Shown here one piece after another: positions 29,111 to 52,335 of a stretch of DNA of 64,000 bases (position 1 is the first letter of the stretch; the number at the start of each line of letters is the position of its first letter). A program made the translations under genes and the position numbers. Source of the stretch: Macrobrachium rosenbergii (Eukaryota; Arthropoda; Malacostraca; Decapoda; Palaemonidae). Location: positions 39,774,070 through 39,838,069 of the forward strand of contig NC_089784.1 of the NCBI RefSeq assembly GCF_040412425.1, written 5' to 3'. Under the pieces are notes generated by a model, which saw only the letters and a program-made list of their open reading frames with translations, had not been told where the DNA came from and did not search any database.

Positions 29111-29785
29111 TCACCGAGAATAACAGCTTGTTTGTGGGGTTTCTCTGGCACTCTCGGATGACTCCGGACACCGGTTTTTCTAAAGCAGGTAAGGGGCAAG
29201 TATCCTTTCAGTCTTGTTTTTCCAGGTAACGTGAATGCATAATCAAATTAATAATTAACCCGACGCCTAATCAAAATAAAATCTTATAAAATCCTATAAA
29301 ATTTCAATTTCACGCAATCACTGTGAAACAACGCATTTAACCTCAGATAAAGTTGATTGCATACGAGGAAAATGATAAATTTTATTGCAGATAAAAGTTT
29401 ATTGATCATAGGAAGAATAATGATTTTTTTATTAAAGATTTAGTTATTGGATATGAGTAAAATAAAAAAAAATCAGCAATGGTAGAGGTCATTGGCTCAA
29501 GGGAAAGCTATAGAAAATTTTACAAATAAACCATTTAATGCGCACGAACATGGCCGAAAACACAGCATTGAAAAGTCTTGGCAGGCTGGTCGCGTTGTTC
29601 CATATTTGGAGGGAATTGCTCCGATTATCGCCGCATCGGAACGTCTTTTATGACGATCTCCGGTGCAAATAAAGCTTACGTGATGTTGGACGCCGGCGCT
29701 GAAATCAGAATAAAACCACACGGGATCGAACGAGATTTTCTATTGGTTTCTCTTGGTCAGTAGACATTACTGGCTGCAAAAGACT

Positions 29786-29787
<2 letters not shown>
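29111..29787. other. Intergenic, no gene seen
   Basis: AT-rich until about 29490, then a moderately GC-richer stretch (29490-29740) with no recognised coding signal. Confidence 0.45.

Positions 29788-29833
<46 letters not shown>
29788..29833 (+). repeat. (GA)n microsatellite
   Basis: About 23 GA units. Confidence 0.97.
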
Positions 29834-29836
<3 letters not shown>

Positions 29837-30246
29837 CAATTCTTGCTAAAGACGAGCTTTCAGGTATTCGTTCTTTTATTCCTTCTTGATTTAAAAAAAA
29901 AAAGGATGGCGTGAGATATCCTTAACAGAGACCTTTGGACCACAAGTAACCTATGATTCACGGACTCATTTTGCTTTGGAAATTCATCTGCCTCGAATCG
30001 GTGGAAGCTCAAGATTTATTTTCTAATCCATCTTTGCAAATATATGCAGGCTCTAGGTGAAGACCATTGGAGGTGAGTAACGCTCCGGAATATTCTTCAA
30101 AAGTCACAATTTCAGTACCAACTCCAGAGGATTTATGATGCTACAATCATTTGCAAGGAAAAATCTTCAGAGAGATGGGGGTGGCGGGGGAGACTGTACA
30201 CTTAACATCTTAGGAAAAGAAGGAAAATTTATTAAATGTTTTACAG

Positions 30247-31446
<1,200 letters not shown>

Positions 31447-31527
<81 letters not shown>
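31447..31527 (+). repeat. (TC)n-(AC)n compound microsatellite
   Basis: About 31 TC units followed by about 10 AC units. Confidence 0.97.
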
Positions 31528-32385
31528 TATACCCGAAAACAACTTTTTGTTACACTGCAGCCTTCAGCCTTTCCGCTTTGGTTAATCTAGATAAATTTTT
31601 CTGTTCTTGTGGCCAGTTAATTATATAGAACTTTATGAATGAATATGACTACACAAAATTCATCGGAATTATAATGATTGCTGTTTAATTCAGCTATTGT
31701 ACCGGAGATGGCTGAGCTTGCAGGCTAAAGCTGTCTTCTTGGACTCCTCTTTTCTTCCAGTCATTTATTATCGACATGATCGTTCTTATCTACCGAATTT
31801 TTCATGCGGGCTCATGGAAGTTTTGCATTCGACCCATTTCCCCTGACTTTCAGCATTTACGTATTTATGCAGCCTTATTTCTAAAGCGCAGCGCTGTACA
31901 GGATTCGCCTAAAAGTGTTGAGTGAACTGCTTTTATTCTTCATTATTTCTTATTCACAAAAATACCAATCAACTTCAGATATAAAAATTATTTTCCTGAA
32001 ATCATTGTTTATACTTCACGCCAGTAATAGTTTTATCATTATCATTCGCTGCTTTTTTTCATCTTTACGTTCAAAGATTTCACTGTATTTTGCTACCCAT
32101 CTTTTTTGTTCACATATAATGACTCGTGGTTTTCTGTTTCACTTTCTGCAAGGTTTTTCTTTTCTTCCTTAATAATATTCTTTATCTATTTACTTCTATT
32201 CTTCTTGCTTTACGTTTTTAAATTCATTATTCTTGATGCTTTTCTTTTCCTCTCCTGTAATTTTTTTTCCGCTGTTTACAAAAAGAAACTGTCAACATTT
32301 CCGTTAGTTTTGCTCGTTTTCTCTTGGCAATTTTTTTCAAGGGTTTCATCTTGCCTTTCTTGAAGTCTGCCATTTTATTTGATAT

Positions 32386-32387
<2 letters not shown>
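31528..32387. other. Intergenic, no gene seen
   Basis: T-rich sequence; hydrophobic plus-strand frames (31915-32363) are composition artefacts. Confidence 0.5.

Positions 32388-32458
<71 letters not shown>
32388..32458 (+). repeat. (TC)n microsatellite
   Basis: About 35 TC units followed by GTGCGCGTGCGC. Confidence 0.97.
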
Positions 32459-32460
<2 letters not shown>

Positions 32461-32698
32461 CGCGTGCGCTTGACGAACTCACTTTTATCTCGAATCTTCT
32501 TTTTCCATATAAAGAGGTCAAGGATTCTAAATGGCAAACTTACTCTCTGGACGGGTTTTCAGGTTGACGAGAAGGGTGAGCCGTTCCAAAGAACAAACGG
32601 GCGTCGTTTGTCTGTTGACACTCCCTGACCGTCAGTATAATACCGATGTTGTTGCCTTTACCAGTGTTGCAGTGGTTTGTTATTGCAAACGGATTCCG

Positions 32699-32700
<2 letters not shown>

Positions 32701-32750
<50 letters not shown>
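32701..32750 (+). repeat. (TC)n microsatellite
   Basis: About 25 TC units. Confidence 0.97.
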
Positions 32751-32753
<3 letters not shown>

Positions 32754-33202
32754 TCCCTTAGAAATTTGGGTGTGCCCTCAGGTTTAAGGAAAGTCTTGCC
32801 TTGTAGCTTTACTTAGTTAATATTTTTCTTTGTTTAAGAACACAATCGTTAAAGGTAAAAGTCTGTAGAAATCATTTCATACATAAAGCACGAACTTACT
32901 AAACTTTTTTTTATACATTTTCTCATATTTGTTTATTAACAAAACAATGATAAGATGCCTAGAAAATGAATTGTAAAAAAAAAATTGGAACCAGTCTTCG
33001 ATGAAGATGAACAACCAATACTCATAGCCTGTAAATCTGATGAGTGAAAAATTAAAGTTTGGTTTATTTCCCTTCTTTTTCTCCTTTATGTAACTCATAT
33101 TTGCAGGAGTGGATTTTCCATTTCCCATTCCCTATTATTATTAACCCCTTCATCCTAAGCATCATTATCATAATCCCACCATTTCATCCCCTCCTCCTCG
33201 CT
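32751..33202. other. Intergenic, no gene seen
   Basis: AT-rich sequence without recognised feature. Confidence 0.5.
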
Positions 33203-33225
33203 CTCCCCCTCCTCCTCCTCCTCCG

Positions 33226-33265
<40 letters not shown>

Positions 33266-33266
33266 G
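33203..33266 (+). repeat. (CTC)n-(ATC)n trinucleotide array
   Basis: Short CTC run at about 33203-33223 followed by about 13 ATC units. Confidence 0.93.
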
Positions 33267-33503
33267 TCGTCATCTTTATCCCAGCCAAGTAACAAAGGGA
33301 AGGACCACCGCAACCTGCACATTATCTCGTTTTATATATCAAATGCAGGTATAACCACCCGGCCATTTATTGCAGCTGAACACCGTCCCACCTCTAAGAC
33401 AAATGGGGACATAATAATGAGCATCACTTATGTATGGCAAATCACTTCACTGAACGCTCTGTCTGGGGCCTTTCTTGACCTCTCTACCCATAGCTCTCAC
33501 TTT

Positions 33504-36659
<3,156 letters not shown>

Positions 36660-37028
36660 AGCTACTATAAGAAGCGGATGGGGTACGAATGGATGAGGGT
36701 CTTTCACAAGATCCTTCACGAGCTCGGCGGGCGTCCATGTTCAGCGGCGAAGGTGGTTTGGTCGAGGACGAACTATGGAATTTGGTGAGGGAATCCTGGA
36801 GCCACTGGCACGAGGTCAGACTCAGGCTGGAAGCCGTTTTCGTTGTCAACGAATTTCACTACAACTTTTGTGCCGTTAGTAGCCATGTAACTGTAGAAGT
36901 AGAATTAGGAACAGTATAGCATGTATAAGTTTGACATCAGCCGTTGGTGTACAATTAAATGAACGTCAGTACCCATTTTATTCACTTTTCTCTCTATCAT
37001 TCTAGCAACATCTATCATTCCTAGCAAC

Positions 37029-38884
<1,856 letters not shown>

Positions 38885-39685
38885 CTATTTTTAGATGAGC
38901 TATAAAGCACTTACGAGCACTGCCCAACCTGGATGACGGCGCCATTCACAGCATATGCACAGGGGAGAACTAGTCTTGGCGAAGTGGATTCCGTTTTCAG
39001 CTTCCAGTTCGACTTGAACCTCCAGTCTTCCTCCATGACTCTGTCGTCCCTCAAGATGGCCACATTACACGTTCTCCCGAGTCAGATCTGGAGGAAGCGG
39101 CGGGGCTATGCAGCTATACTGGAGAGCAGCCAAGGCTACTGTGACAACGGTGGTGAAAATAACCTTCAGGAAAAGTTGTGTAATTCTCATATTCATTTTC
39201 AGAACAACAAATATATATTTTTTTACCCATTCATGTGATAATATTATGGCGATATTCATGCCTCCCAGGTCTTGCTCATTTAATCTGAAATTAATTCATG
39301 TGCCCAAATATTCAGTCTTTCTCTGTCATCGAATTTGTCTGGAAACCTTACAACAAAAACTCCTTGACAAATTCCATATTAGAGTTATTTGCAAACTACA
39401 GCAAAATAGGCTGTAATCAATTAATTAAATCAGAGATGATTGGGCAAATTTTACTCAATGATTGATTGTAATAACTTTCAAGTCAAACTTATTACAAAGC
39501 ATCAAAATTAGTTGTAACTAAAAATTTTATCTTGCTTGATTATGTCAAAGATGCACGAAAACTGTACAAAATATTTTAGATAAAAGTTCCTTTTAAATTT
39601 TTAAGCAAAAGCCCACTTACAAACTTCATCGTGCCTGTTTAGTTATCAACTGATGACTGATGTTCAGCCTACCAGCTCTTGTATA

Positions 39686-43121
<3,436 letters not shown>

Positions 43122-44091
43122 TTACTGAGGAATTCCGTAGGAAGTGGATGGTGCACGGACGGAGGCAGTCCTCTCAAAGGATCCCTCACGTGCACGACGG
43201 GCGTCTTCCTCAGCGGCGAAGGCGATCTGGTCGAGAACAAACTGAGGGATTGGGTGGGGAAATTCCGGAGCCACTGGCAGGAGGTCAGACTCGGGCTGGA
43301 AACCGTTTTCGTTGGCTACGAATTTAACCAGAACAGGGGTACCATCGGGTGCAGTGTATCTGCCAGAGGGAATGTAAATATGAAGATACCCTCTTTTATT
43401 TAACGATATGCCGTTTCTTCCCGCTATCGAATATATTAGAAAATATAGTTACTGTGAATGAAGTAAGAATGAAGTATGAAATTACTCACGAGTACTGTCC
43501 AGCATGGATGACAGCTCCATTCTCAGCATCGGGAGAGCCAGCTTTGGCGAAGTGGATTCCGTTTTCGGCCTCAAACTCGACGTTGAATCTTCCGTCTTCC
43601 TCCATGACTCTCTCGTCCCTCAGGATGGCCACGCGCTCCCCTGAGTCAGATCTCGAAGAAGCAGCAGGTGCCACATAGTTATACTGAGGAGCAGCGAAGG
43701 CCACAGTGGCAAGAGCGGCGACAATGACCTAAGATCATTAAAAGGAGGCGCATCAGTGATTCTGGAATTCATCGTAACAGCACGAATGCGTAAGGAAATT
43801 AAATGAGATCACTTTTGTTTGAAAAACAGAAAATACAACACTTGACATGAATATTGCTTAGAACTTTCTATAGTCAAGCGACGGGGACTGACATCTAATT
43901 GATTTTTTACTTTGCAAAAGCATTTTGTTACGGTAAAATGTATCTTGTATATTTTGTAGCATCATTTTTTTCATTTAAATGATCTTATACGGTCATTTTT
44001 CACAAAGAAATGACAGCATCACGTGTAGCTGATTTGTCAAATAAGTTGTCCGTTCTCACTTCAGTTGATGGGCTGCACTTACGAACTTCAT
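43122..44091 (-). CDS. RR-1 cuticle protein 3 (chitin-binding type 4), three exons
   Basis: Minus-strand coding exons 44091-44083 (MKF), 43728-43490 and 43359-43122 join in frame to 161 residues. Donors are GTAAGT and GTGAGT, acceptors end TTAG and GCAG, intron phases 0 and 2. Residues 1-15 form the signal peptide MKFVIVAALATVAFA. The middle exon has SGERVAILRDERVMEEDGRF followed by a segment ending AGQYS. The last exon gives YTAPDGTPVLVKFVANENGF, the RR-1 chitin-binding core, then LLPVAPEFPHPIPQFVLDQ and an Arg-rich DARRAREGSFER tail ending YGIPQ. The product should be secreted and bind chitin in flexible cuticle. It faces cuticle gene 4 head to head, ATGs about 2.7 kb apart. Length equals that of genes 4 and 5 within one residue. 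No obvious AATAAA was found just after the stop. Confidence 0.95.
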
Positions 44092-44143
44092 GTTGACTGC
44101 AGTGCTGGAAGGAATGTGATTGGTCCTGTTTGCTTCCAAGCCT

Positions 44144-44151
44144 CTTTTATA
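44144..44151 (-). promoter_or_regulatory. TATA box of cuticle gene 3
   Basis: TATAAAAG from 44151 to 44144 on the minus strand, 60 bp before the ATG. The element is identical to that of cuticle gene 1. Confidence 0.8.
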
Positions 44152-45562
44152 GCGATGCCGTATGAAGCACAGCCTCCTCGAGAGATCAACCAAGAGGTCT
44201 TTGACCTTGGCACCTGATAGACTGCCCTTCACACATGACCCCAATTCCACACCGACGCCTTCTTTTATTCCTCTTGGATCATTAAAAATTTAGTTCACGT
44301 TAAGTATTTTTTCCCCTTTTTAGTAGCGTTTGTTGATAAAACTTGAACAATGATAAAAGCCACTGAAATATTGTTGCCTTTAATCTGTAGCTTCGAGTTA
44401 CATATGAATGGCAACAAATATATTGTAAATAAATTTCTGAGAGAAATGTGTGACGCACCTTTCATAATTGATTATTTATTTCCTTGCTGTTAACAGAACT
44501 GACAAAGTCAGAACTACTGTGTTTCAGATTTTACGTACTTCTGAAATTTAATCCATCTTGTACTGATTACCCGGTGAAATGTCCTCTGGAAAAGAAATGG
44601 TTAAGACAATGTTCATAACCATAGAAAATCAAATCCACATGTTTACCTAAATTTAGCAAGACTATTTCACCTCTAAATCATTGAAATATGAGGGCGATCT
44701 CGCCTCTGTTTCCCACACACTGAATTGTATATACCGAAAAATGTTCAACAATCATTTTCTATCTTTCCTTCATTTCTGCTACCTTCAGGTTTCTCATTAG
44801 CTTAAGGAATTTCCTTTCGGTGAAGCTGCTTCTGCTAGTTCATCCTTCTTTCCGTTACTCAAGATCATCTACCTTTAAACACCTGCTGATGAATTTCAAA
44901 AGTTCTCATAAATATATTGAAAATAATTGTTTTCTTCCACTTATAGTTGGCTCCATTCAAATCATTGCTGAGTTACTGACGTGTATTCTAGTTTTCGGCG
45001 TCTAAAGAGAAAACGGTTCAGTGATATCTGTTCTGATAACGGTCCCAAACACCTTAATGCTTAACAGAAGAAAATGTGTCAGGCTTTTTTAAGAAGCAGA
45101 GTCTTATATGCAAATGATCATTAATTTACTTCAGTCGTGTCAACTGGTCTCTCGTAGATCATTTTCCTTACATAGTGACCACCTGCCGATAGACTAGCGA
45201 ACACTCAGTATTCGATTCTTGCTCGCGCTCGACTTTTGTGTATTTCTCTGTAATTACCTGGTGTATTACTACATTTAATCAACAAATGTTTGCAAGGAGG
45301 AGGAAAGGCGAACACGAGAAAGAGAGGAGAGAGAAAGATACAAGTCGTCAGTTACAATTTTGTAGCCTGGGTAATAACGCGCGGAGTAACTTCATGTCTT
45401 AAAGTAACTCAGATAATTATTTCTAATTTTGTATTTTACCTAAAACTTCATTTTTTAATGTCACCAGTATGTTGCCATTGTCGGTGACAGGACGTCGCTC
45501 TCATTAATCTTTGGTAAATTGCAAAAAGCCATCCGCAGAACTAGAGACCAAAAATAAGTTAG

Positions 45563-45564
<2 letters not shown>
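44152..45564. other. Intergenic region between divergent cuticle genes 3 and 4, first part
   Basis: No gene seen. This interval probably carries upstream regulatory DNA of both divergent genes, but I could not recognise specific sites. Confidence 0.45.

Positions 45565-45626
<62 letters not shown>
45565..45626 (+). repeat. (TC)n microsatellite
   Basis: About 31 TC units. Confidence 0.97.
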
Positions 45627-45971
45627 ATTATAATAATACTACAGAAAACAATCCATTTGCCGTCTCAAGTGTGTTTTTTATATATATATATTTTTTTTTT
45701 TGTACTTGGGCGCGTTTGAATCTTTGTCGCTTGGTCATGTAGATCAAAGCTGAAATCCAAATTAATGTCTCAGCTCTGGGTAGATAAGGCTGGCTAGCAA
45801 CTTGCTTTCGTTGACAAACAAGTTGAATTAGACAGACATAATCACAACAATAAATCTAGAGGACTATTAATTCAAACAGCTCCTTGAAACACTTTCAGGT
45901 AGTCTCGAAAGTCATCCAGATTCTGGAACAAGAGAAGGTAAACAAACGGCTTCTGTTTCTGCTTCATATGT

Positions 45972-45973
<2 letters not shown>

Positions 45974-46051
<78 letters not shown>

Positions 46052-46100
46052 CCAGTTTTTGTCATAATTGGATAAAGTGACATAAAATGTAAGTAAACAG

Positions 46101-46169
<69 letters not shown>

Positions 46170-46284
46170 CATACTTAATTGAATATGGTGAAATAAAAGG
46201 TCTGTAAATAGCCTCTCTCTCTTTCTCTCTCTTCCACATAGCTTTTGTCTTAATTGAATGGAGTGAAATAAAAGGTTTGTAAAT

Positions 46285-46347
<63 letters not shown>

Positions 46348-46427
46348 TCAAGATTTGTAGTCAGAAATTTAATCGGGTTTAATAAATGATAAATAAATAT
46401 CTTCTATTACTGTATTATCACCTATGT

Positions 46428-46493
<66 letters not shown>
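45974..46493 (+). repeat. Higher-order tandem repeat: (TC)n blocks with a shared spacer
   Basis: Five TC blocks (about 45974-46048, 46102-46165, 46212-46230, 46289-46346, 46431-46493). Three spacers between them, 46049-46101, 46166-46211 and 46231-46288, are related: each contains a TTAATTGAATGG-like part and a GAAATAAAAGG-like part ending TGTAAATAGCC or a variant. The array has therefore grown by copying a unit made of spacer plus (TC)n. It lies 210-730 bp upstream of the TATA box of cuticle gene 4. Confidence 0.88.
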
Positions 46494-46496
<3 letters not shown>

Positions 46497-46705
46497 CGTG
46501 TTTATGATATTTTTTTTATTCAATGTAAGTATTTGTCATTCCCTGAACTGTCGCTTAAGATTCATGCAGCCGCCTTTATCTGAAGGCTTGAGGTGGCCCA
46601 AGCTCGTGGTTGTTATAGAAAAAGAAGCATTCTTCTTCTCGAAGGGCCAAGGGCACGATCCAGTATTGTGGCATTTTTTGACGCCCTTCTCTAATAGATA
46701 CCCAG

Positions 46706-46713
46706 TATATAAA
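46706..46713 (+). promoter_or_regulatory. TATA box of cuticle gene 4
   Basis: TATATAAA, 57 bp before the ATG. TCAGT, the arthropod initiator consensus, lies at 46738-46742, 32 bp after the start of the TATA box. Further CAGT repeats follow. Confidence 0.82.
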
Positions 46714-46762
46714 TGAGGAGACATTCAATGCATAGCGTCAGTCGCTCAGTCAGTCCTCCATC

Positions 46763-47704
46763 ATGAAGCTCGTGAGTGCCTACCTGAAACTTTCTTCCCA
46801 TCGCTTCTTCTGGACAGCTGAATCCTTTCCACACTTTCAGATGTTCACCTAAGTTGATCAGTACTATCCTGATTCATGGAAAACAATTTGTCTTCCAAGT
46901 TTGAACTTTTAGTCCAAGAAACTTTCATGAAGAACAACTTTTAAGATGAAGATCTGAAAGTGGAACTATTGCTGATCTATGAAAATGAAGTTGGAATCTG
47001 CTGAAGACAAAGTTTCATGTGCAAAACGTGTAAATAATTCAAATAGCGACTTTGTGTTCATACCTTTTACAGCAACTTCTTACATTCCTGCAGGTCATTC
47101 TTGCAGTCTTCGTCGCCGCAGCTTTTGCTGCCCCTCAGTCTAGCAGATACGAAGCTCCCGCTGCTTCCTTCAGGGCCGACTCAGGAGAACGCGTGGCCAT
47201 TTTGAGGGACGACAGAATCATGGAGGAAGACGGAAGATTCAACGTTGAATTCGAAGCCGAAAACGGAATCCATTTTGCCAAAGCTGGATCACCTGATGCA
47301 GCAAATGGCGCAGTCATCCATGCTGGCCAGTACTCGTGAGTAGCTTTATTCTGTAACTGTACGGTAGAGTAGTTCCACGTTGAGGTATTTTAGATATCGA
47401 TAATTCCTGTTACAAGTCACCACAAGAAAGATTGCTTTCTCATGGCTCCATTTTTGATAATTGCAGATACACTGCTCCCGACGGTACTCCTGTCCTGGTC
47501 AAGTTTGTAGCTAACGAAAACGGCTTCCAGCCCGAGTCCGACCTCCTGCCAGTGGCTCCCGAATTCCCCCACCCAATTCCTCAGTTCGTCCTCGACCAGA
47601 TCGCGTTTGCAGCTGAGGAAGACTCCCGAAGGGCTCGCGAAGGATCCTTTGAAAATAGAGATTCATTCAGTGCTCCATCTAGGACCTACGGAAGTCCCCA
47701 GTGA
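46763..47704 (+). CDS. RR-1 cuticle protein 4 (chitin-binding type 4), three exons
   Basis: Coding exons 46763-46771 (MKL), 47094-47335 and 47467-47704 join to 162 residues, intron phases 0 and 2, donors GTGAGT and GTGAGT, acceptors TGCAG and TTGCAG. Signal peptide MKLVILAVFVAAAFA. The middle exon holds ADSGERVAILRDDRIMEEDG and ends AGQYS. The last exon holds YTAPDGTPVLVKFVANENGF, then LLPVAPEFPHPIPQFVLDQ, AAEEDSRRAREGSFENRDSF and ends GSPQ. It is a secreted chitin-binding cuticle protein of the RR-1 type. The introns are very short (322 and 131 bp). An open frame from 47052 would start inside intron 1; I prefer 46763 because the mini-exon, donor and TATA spacing are shared with the other loci. 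Confidence 0.95.
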
Positions 47705-47784
47705 TTATCCCGATGACGAAAACAAGACTGTCTACTTTAATGTCGAAAATCTAGTTGTTATTCTTATTTATTTGTAATGTAAGT

Positions 47785-47790
47785 AATAAA
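47785..47790 (+). terminator. Candidate polyadenylation signal of cuticle gene 4
   Basis: AATAAA 81 bp after the stop codon. Confidence 0.65.
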
Positions 47791-47938
47791 GCACATCAAG
47801 CGAAGATCCATAGTTTTTTAAACAAATTCCCAGATTGTCAGGCTAACTTACCTTCATTATACACTTCTTAAACACAATAGTGCTATTTATAATTTCTTTA
47901 TTCTTTTCAAGGTCGTTATCAAACGATAAGAAAAGTAG

Positions 47939-47940
<2 letters not shown>

Positions 47941-48013
<73 letters not shown>
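47941..48013 (+). repeat. (TC)n microsatellite
   Basis: About 36 TC units. Confidence 0.97.
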
Positions 48014-48015
<2 letters not shown>

Positions 48016-48660
48016 ATGAAGGAAATATGTAATTCGTCTTATCAAAATAGGTAATACGAGATACACCTTATGAATGAATAACATTATCACTGGAGTGATT
48101 ATCATTTTATCTATCCTTTGGTAATATTGTGAACTGCGAATTTACGTTACTTGTATAATATGGCTCTCCATCTTAAGTAAATATTATTTTTTTAATAAAC
48201 TATAGACCACTTTTCATTTGGGAAAATTGTAAGCCCCTTGAATTCCAAATAAGGGACTGCATAATATGTGCTAACTTTTGCATTTACCAGAGGTTATTCA
48301 GATACTTTATTTGCCCCTGAATTAAAGGGGCCATCTTGTTTAACTTGACAAATTTCTTGTGGATTTTCTGCAGGTTCCTTAATTTTAGTAGTCTACTTGA
48401 CTTGTTCACTCTCCCTCTGGCACTCCACTATTCACAATTATTGCCTTTCCTATTGCTCCAACTTTATTCACTTACAAAATAATGGTAATACTCAAAATAA
48501 GCCTTTTCTCATGATTCCTAGCTGAGCTTGGCTTGGCGTGCAGCTATTTGTAATGAGTTTACCGTCTTGTGCCCAAAACGCATCTGACTGTTAGACAATA
48601 TTAAAACTACTTCGTAAACGTTATCTGAAAATCTTCTTCAGACAATTTTTTTAGGCAAGC
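48014..48660. other. Intergenic, no gene seen
   Basis: AT-rich sequence without recognised feature. Confidence 0.5.
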
Positions 48661-48942
48661 TACCCCATAAAAAAGTATACCTTAGTTTAACCAGATCACT
48701 GAGCTGATTAACACCTCTCCTAGGGCTGGCCCGAAGGATTAGACTTATTTTACGTGGCTAAGAACCAATTGGTTACCTAGCAACGGGACCTACAGCTTAT
48801 TGTGGAATCCGAACCACATTATACCGAGAAATTAATTTTATCACCAGAAATAAATTCCTCTAATCCTTCATTGGCCGGCCGGAGATTCGAACTCGGGCCC
48901 TGCGCTAGCCGACCGTCCAACGAAGAATCTATACCCCATAAA
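48661..48942 (-). mobile_element. tRNA-derived SINE, family 1, copy C
   Basis: The insert 48672-48931 on the minus strand is a family-1 copy. On the minus strand the head reads GTTGGACGGTCGGCTAGCGC and GAGTTCGAATCTCCGGCCGG (B box), and the body ends at GGTATACTT near 48673. It is flanked by an 11-bp perfect direct repeat TACCCCATAAA (48661-48671 and 48932-48942), a clear target-site duplication that shows retroposition. Confidence 0.92.
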
Positions 48943-50201
48943 GCTCAAAACCAAAATTATTTCCTACATCATAATTATTCTTGACATTCGTTCATCTGTG
49001 GCTGATGTAGTTGAGTGATATGATTCGCAGTGATTTTAGAGATTTCTGTGAGATATGCGCTAGTTGATCTTGAAGTAGTTCGCCTGGAATTCAAATTAAA
49101 GTACAAATAAAATTAAACCGTTAACAAATAAAGGCGTAAATGAGAGAAGATTTTATTAATCTTACTTATATGGCTTAACACAATGAACTAATAGGCTTGG
49201 TCATTAACTGATTTTGAAGCTAATCCTGAAGTTTTCAACACAGTGAGGCCATTGCTTTTAATCCCCAAGTTTCCCAAGATCTGATGACTATTTGTGGCGG
49301 TTTCATTACTATTGCACCATCTTTGGTCATATCGAAAACTAGCGTGGTCAGAGAAGTTATTCATTAGAAAGAGTAAGCGAATGAATGGGGCCTGGACGGC
49401 TTCTTTAACCAGCCAATAATGCGCGGAAGTCGAAAAGAACTTGAACATTAGCAGATTAAATTACTTTGCTGGCATTCTAAAAAACATGGAATGTAAAAAG
49501 GTAGGTCTTAGGAAGGATGATGTTACGTAAAGCTTCCGATTACTTCACTGCTCACCAGTGAATGCAGCACATGACCTATTGCAGAAAATAATGATAGGAG
49601 CATGCTCTGCGTAGCATGTAATTTGCTTCACGAAATTTAAAATTATTGATTCAAATGAATGGTCTCATTTTGGCTGAATTAGTTATGGCCTTATCTTATG
49701 AGTGAGGAACCGAGAAGTGGTTGCTGCCGAACGGTATAAGGAACTAATAAATCTGGCGTAATTGTACAAATACGACACATTTTGTTTCTCCATCATTTAC
49801 ATTAATAGGCATGAAGGCAAAATTTCCAATTTAATTAAGCAAACCACACGCTGCTCAAATGCATATTTTTTTATTCTTATTATCATCATCTGCAAGCATC
49901 TAGAAGCTCTGTTGAAGACGTACATTACATCAGCCCTCTTGAGCTTAGCTTTTTATCTTGCATATTTGCAGGAATGTCGACAAGTAATTTAATGTACTAA
50001 TGTCCAAGTTCTCTTCGCTACATTGAAAAAGCCATATCTGTTCCATTTTCTATTTACAAATAAGTAAAGCAAAGGAAATGCTTGCCACATAACCAAAAAA
50101 TTCAGATATAAATTTAGTTGAAAATGCTCGGCGGTTCAGCTAAACTCGAAATTATTTATAGTAAGTTTTTTTTTCAAGTCAGAGCAAGCTATCATGGCGA
50201 A
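48943..50201. other. Intergenic, no gene seen
   Basis: No recognised exon or repeat. Confidence 0.5.
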
Positions 50202-50307
50202 ACACTGGTTTCTTTATTTGCTTGAGAATTTTTCCGATCGCTCCACATAAGCAGACACTGGTTTCTTTATTTGCTTGAGAATTTTTCCGATTGCTCCACA
50301 TAAGCAG
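50202..50307 (+). repeat. 53-bp tandem duplication
   Basis: 50202-50254 and 50255-50307 are adjacent copies of a 53-bp unit starting ACACTGGTTTCTTTATTTGC, differing at one position (CCGATCGC against CCGATTGC). It looks recent. Confidence 0.95.
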
Positions 50308-50679
50308 AAAGTCATGAAACCTAAGGCAATGGGAGAACAAACGAAGCCTAAAATCAAAATGTCAGCCAGCAGCGGTATTTGGGGAGAATTCAAAGCATGT
50401 GGCTCGACGTCTGTACATTATTGCGCTGAATAAACACGAAAATCCTTTTATCAGTGCGAATGGTAATACATACTACCAGCAGATTTAATGTTAGTTATTT
50501 GTGATTTGTTCTTGCAGACTTTATAAATCGTATCCATCTTACAACTGTAAATTGGGTCTTATGCTTTATATGTATTATGCACAGATATTTCCAAAATGAA
50601 TTTCTGTTGACACTTGTTTATCATGAAAGCTAGTCGACGATTTTCCTTTCTTATACGCAGACAATAAGATTTTTCTATT

Positions 50680-51939
<1,260 letters not shown>

Positions 51940-51940
51940 G

Positions 51941-52008
<68 letters not shown>

Positions 52009-52023
52009 CTATTATAGTAAACT

Positions 52024-52078
<55 letters not shown>

Positions 52079-52119
52079 GTAATAAAAAACCGCAATTATG
52101 TAGTAAACTGTATTACTGC

Positions 52120-52188
<69 letters not shown>

Positions 52189-52279
52189 GTGTGATAAAAA
52201 TCCACGATTGTATAGTAAACTGTATTAGTGTGTTAAATATAATACTGAAAGGTTAATAAATAATGAATGATACTGAGAA

Positions 52280-52333
<54 letters not shown>
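51940..52333 (+). repeat. Higher-order (ATT)n array with repeated spacers
   Basis: Four (ATT)n blocks alternate with spacers that are themselves related. ATAGTAAACTGTATTA or GTAGTAAACTGTATTA occurs three times (about 52013, 52101 and 52213), and ATAATACTGAAAGGTT occurs twice (about 52239 and 52339). The array grew by copying spacer plus microsatellite. It lies about 430 bp upstream of cuticle gene 5. Confidence 0.9.

Positions 52334-52335
<2 letters not shown>

Noticed and set aside
28838..29171. Protein-coding gene in the GC-rich block
   Set aside because: Frames are open on both strands because of composition, and no family is recognised; kept only as an unassigned block.
45974..46493. CRISPR-like array
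   Set aside because: The regular element is a TC microsatellite and the spacers are related to each other; in a eukaryotic context this is a tandem repeat.
47052..47339. Alternative start of cuticle gene 4 at 47052
   Set aside because: It lies in intron 1 before a good TGCAG acceptor at 47093; the mini-exon at 46763 with donor and TATA box is shared by the whole family.
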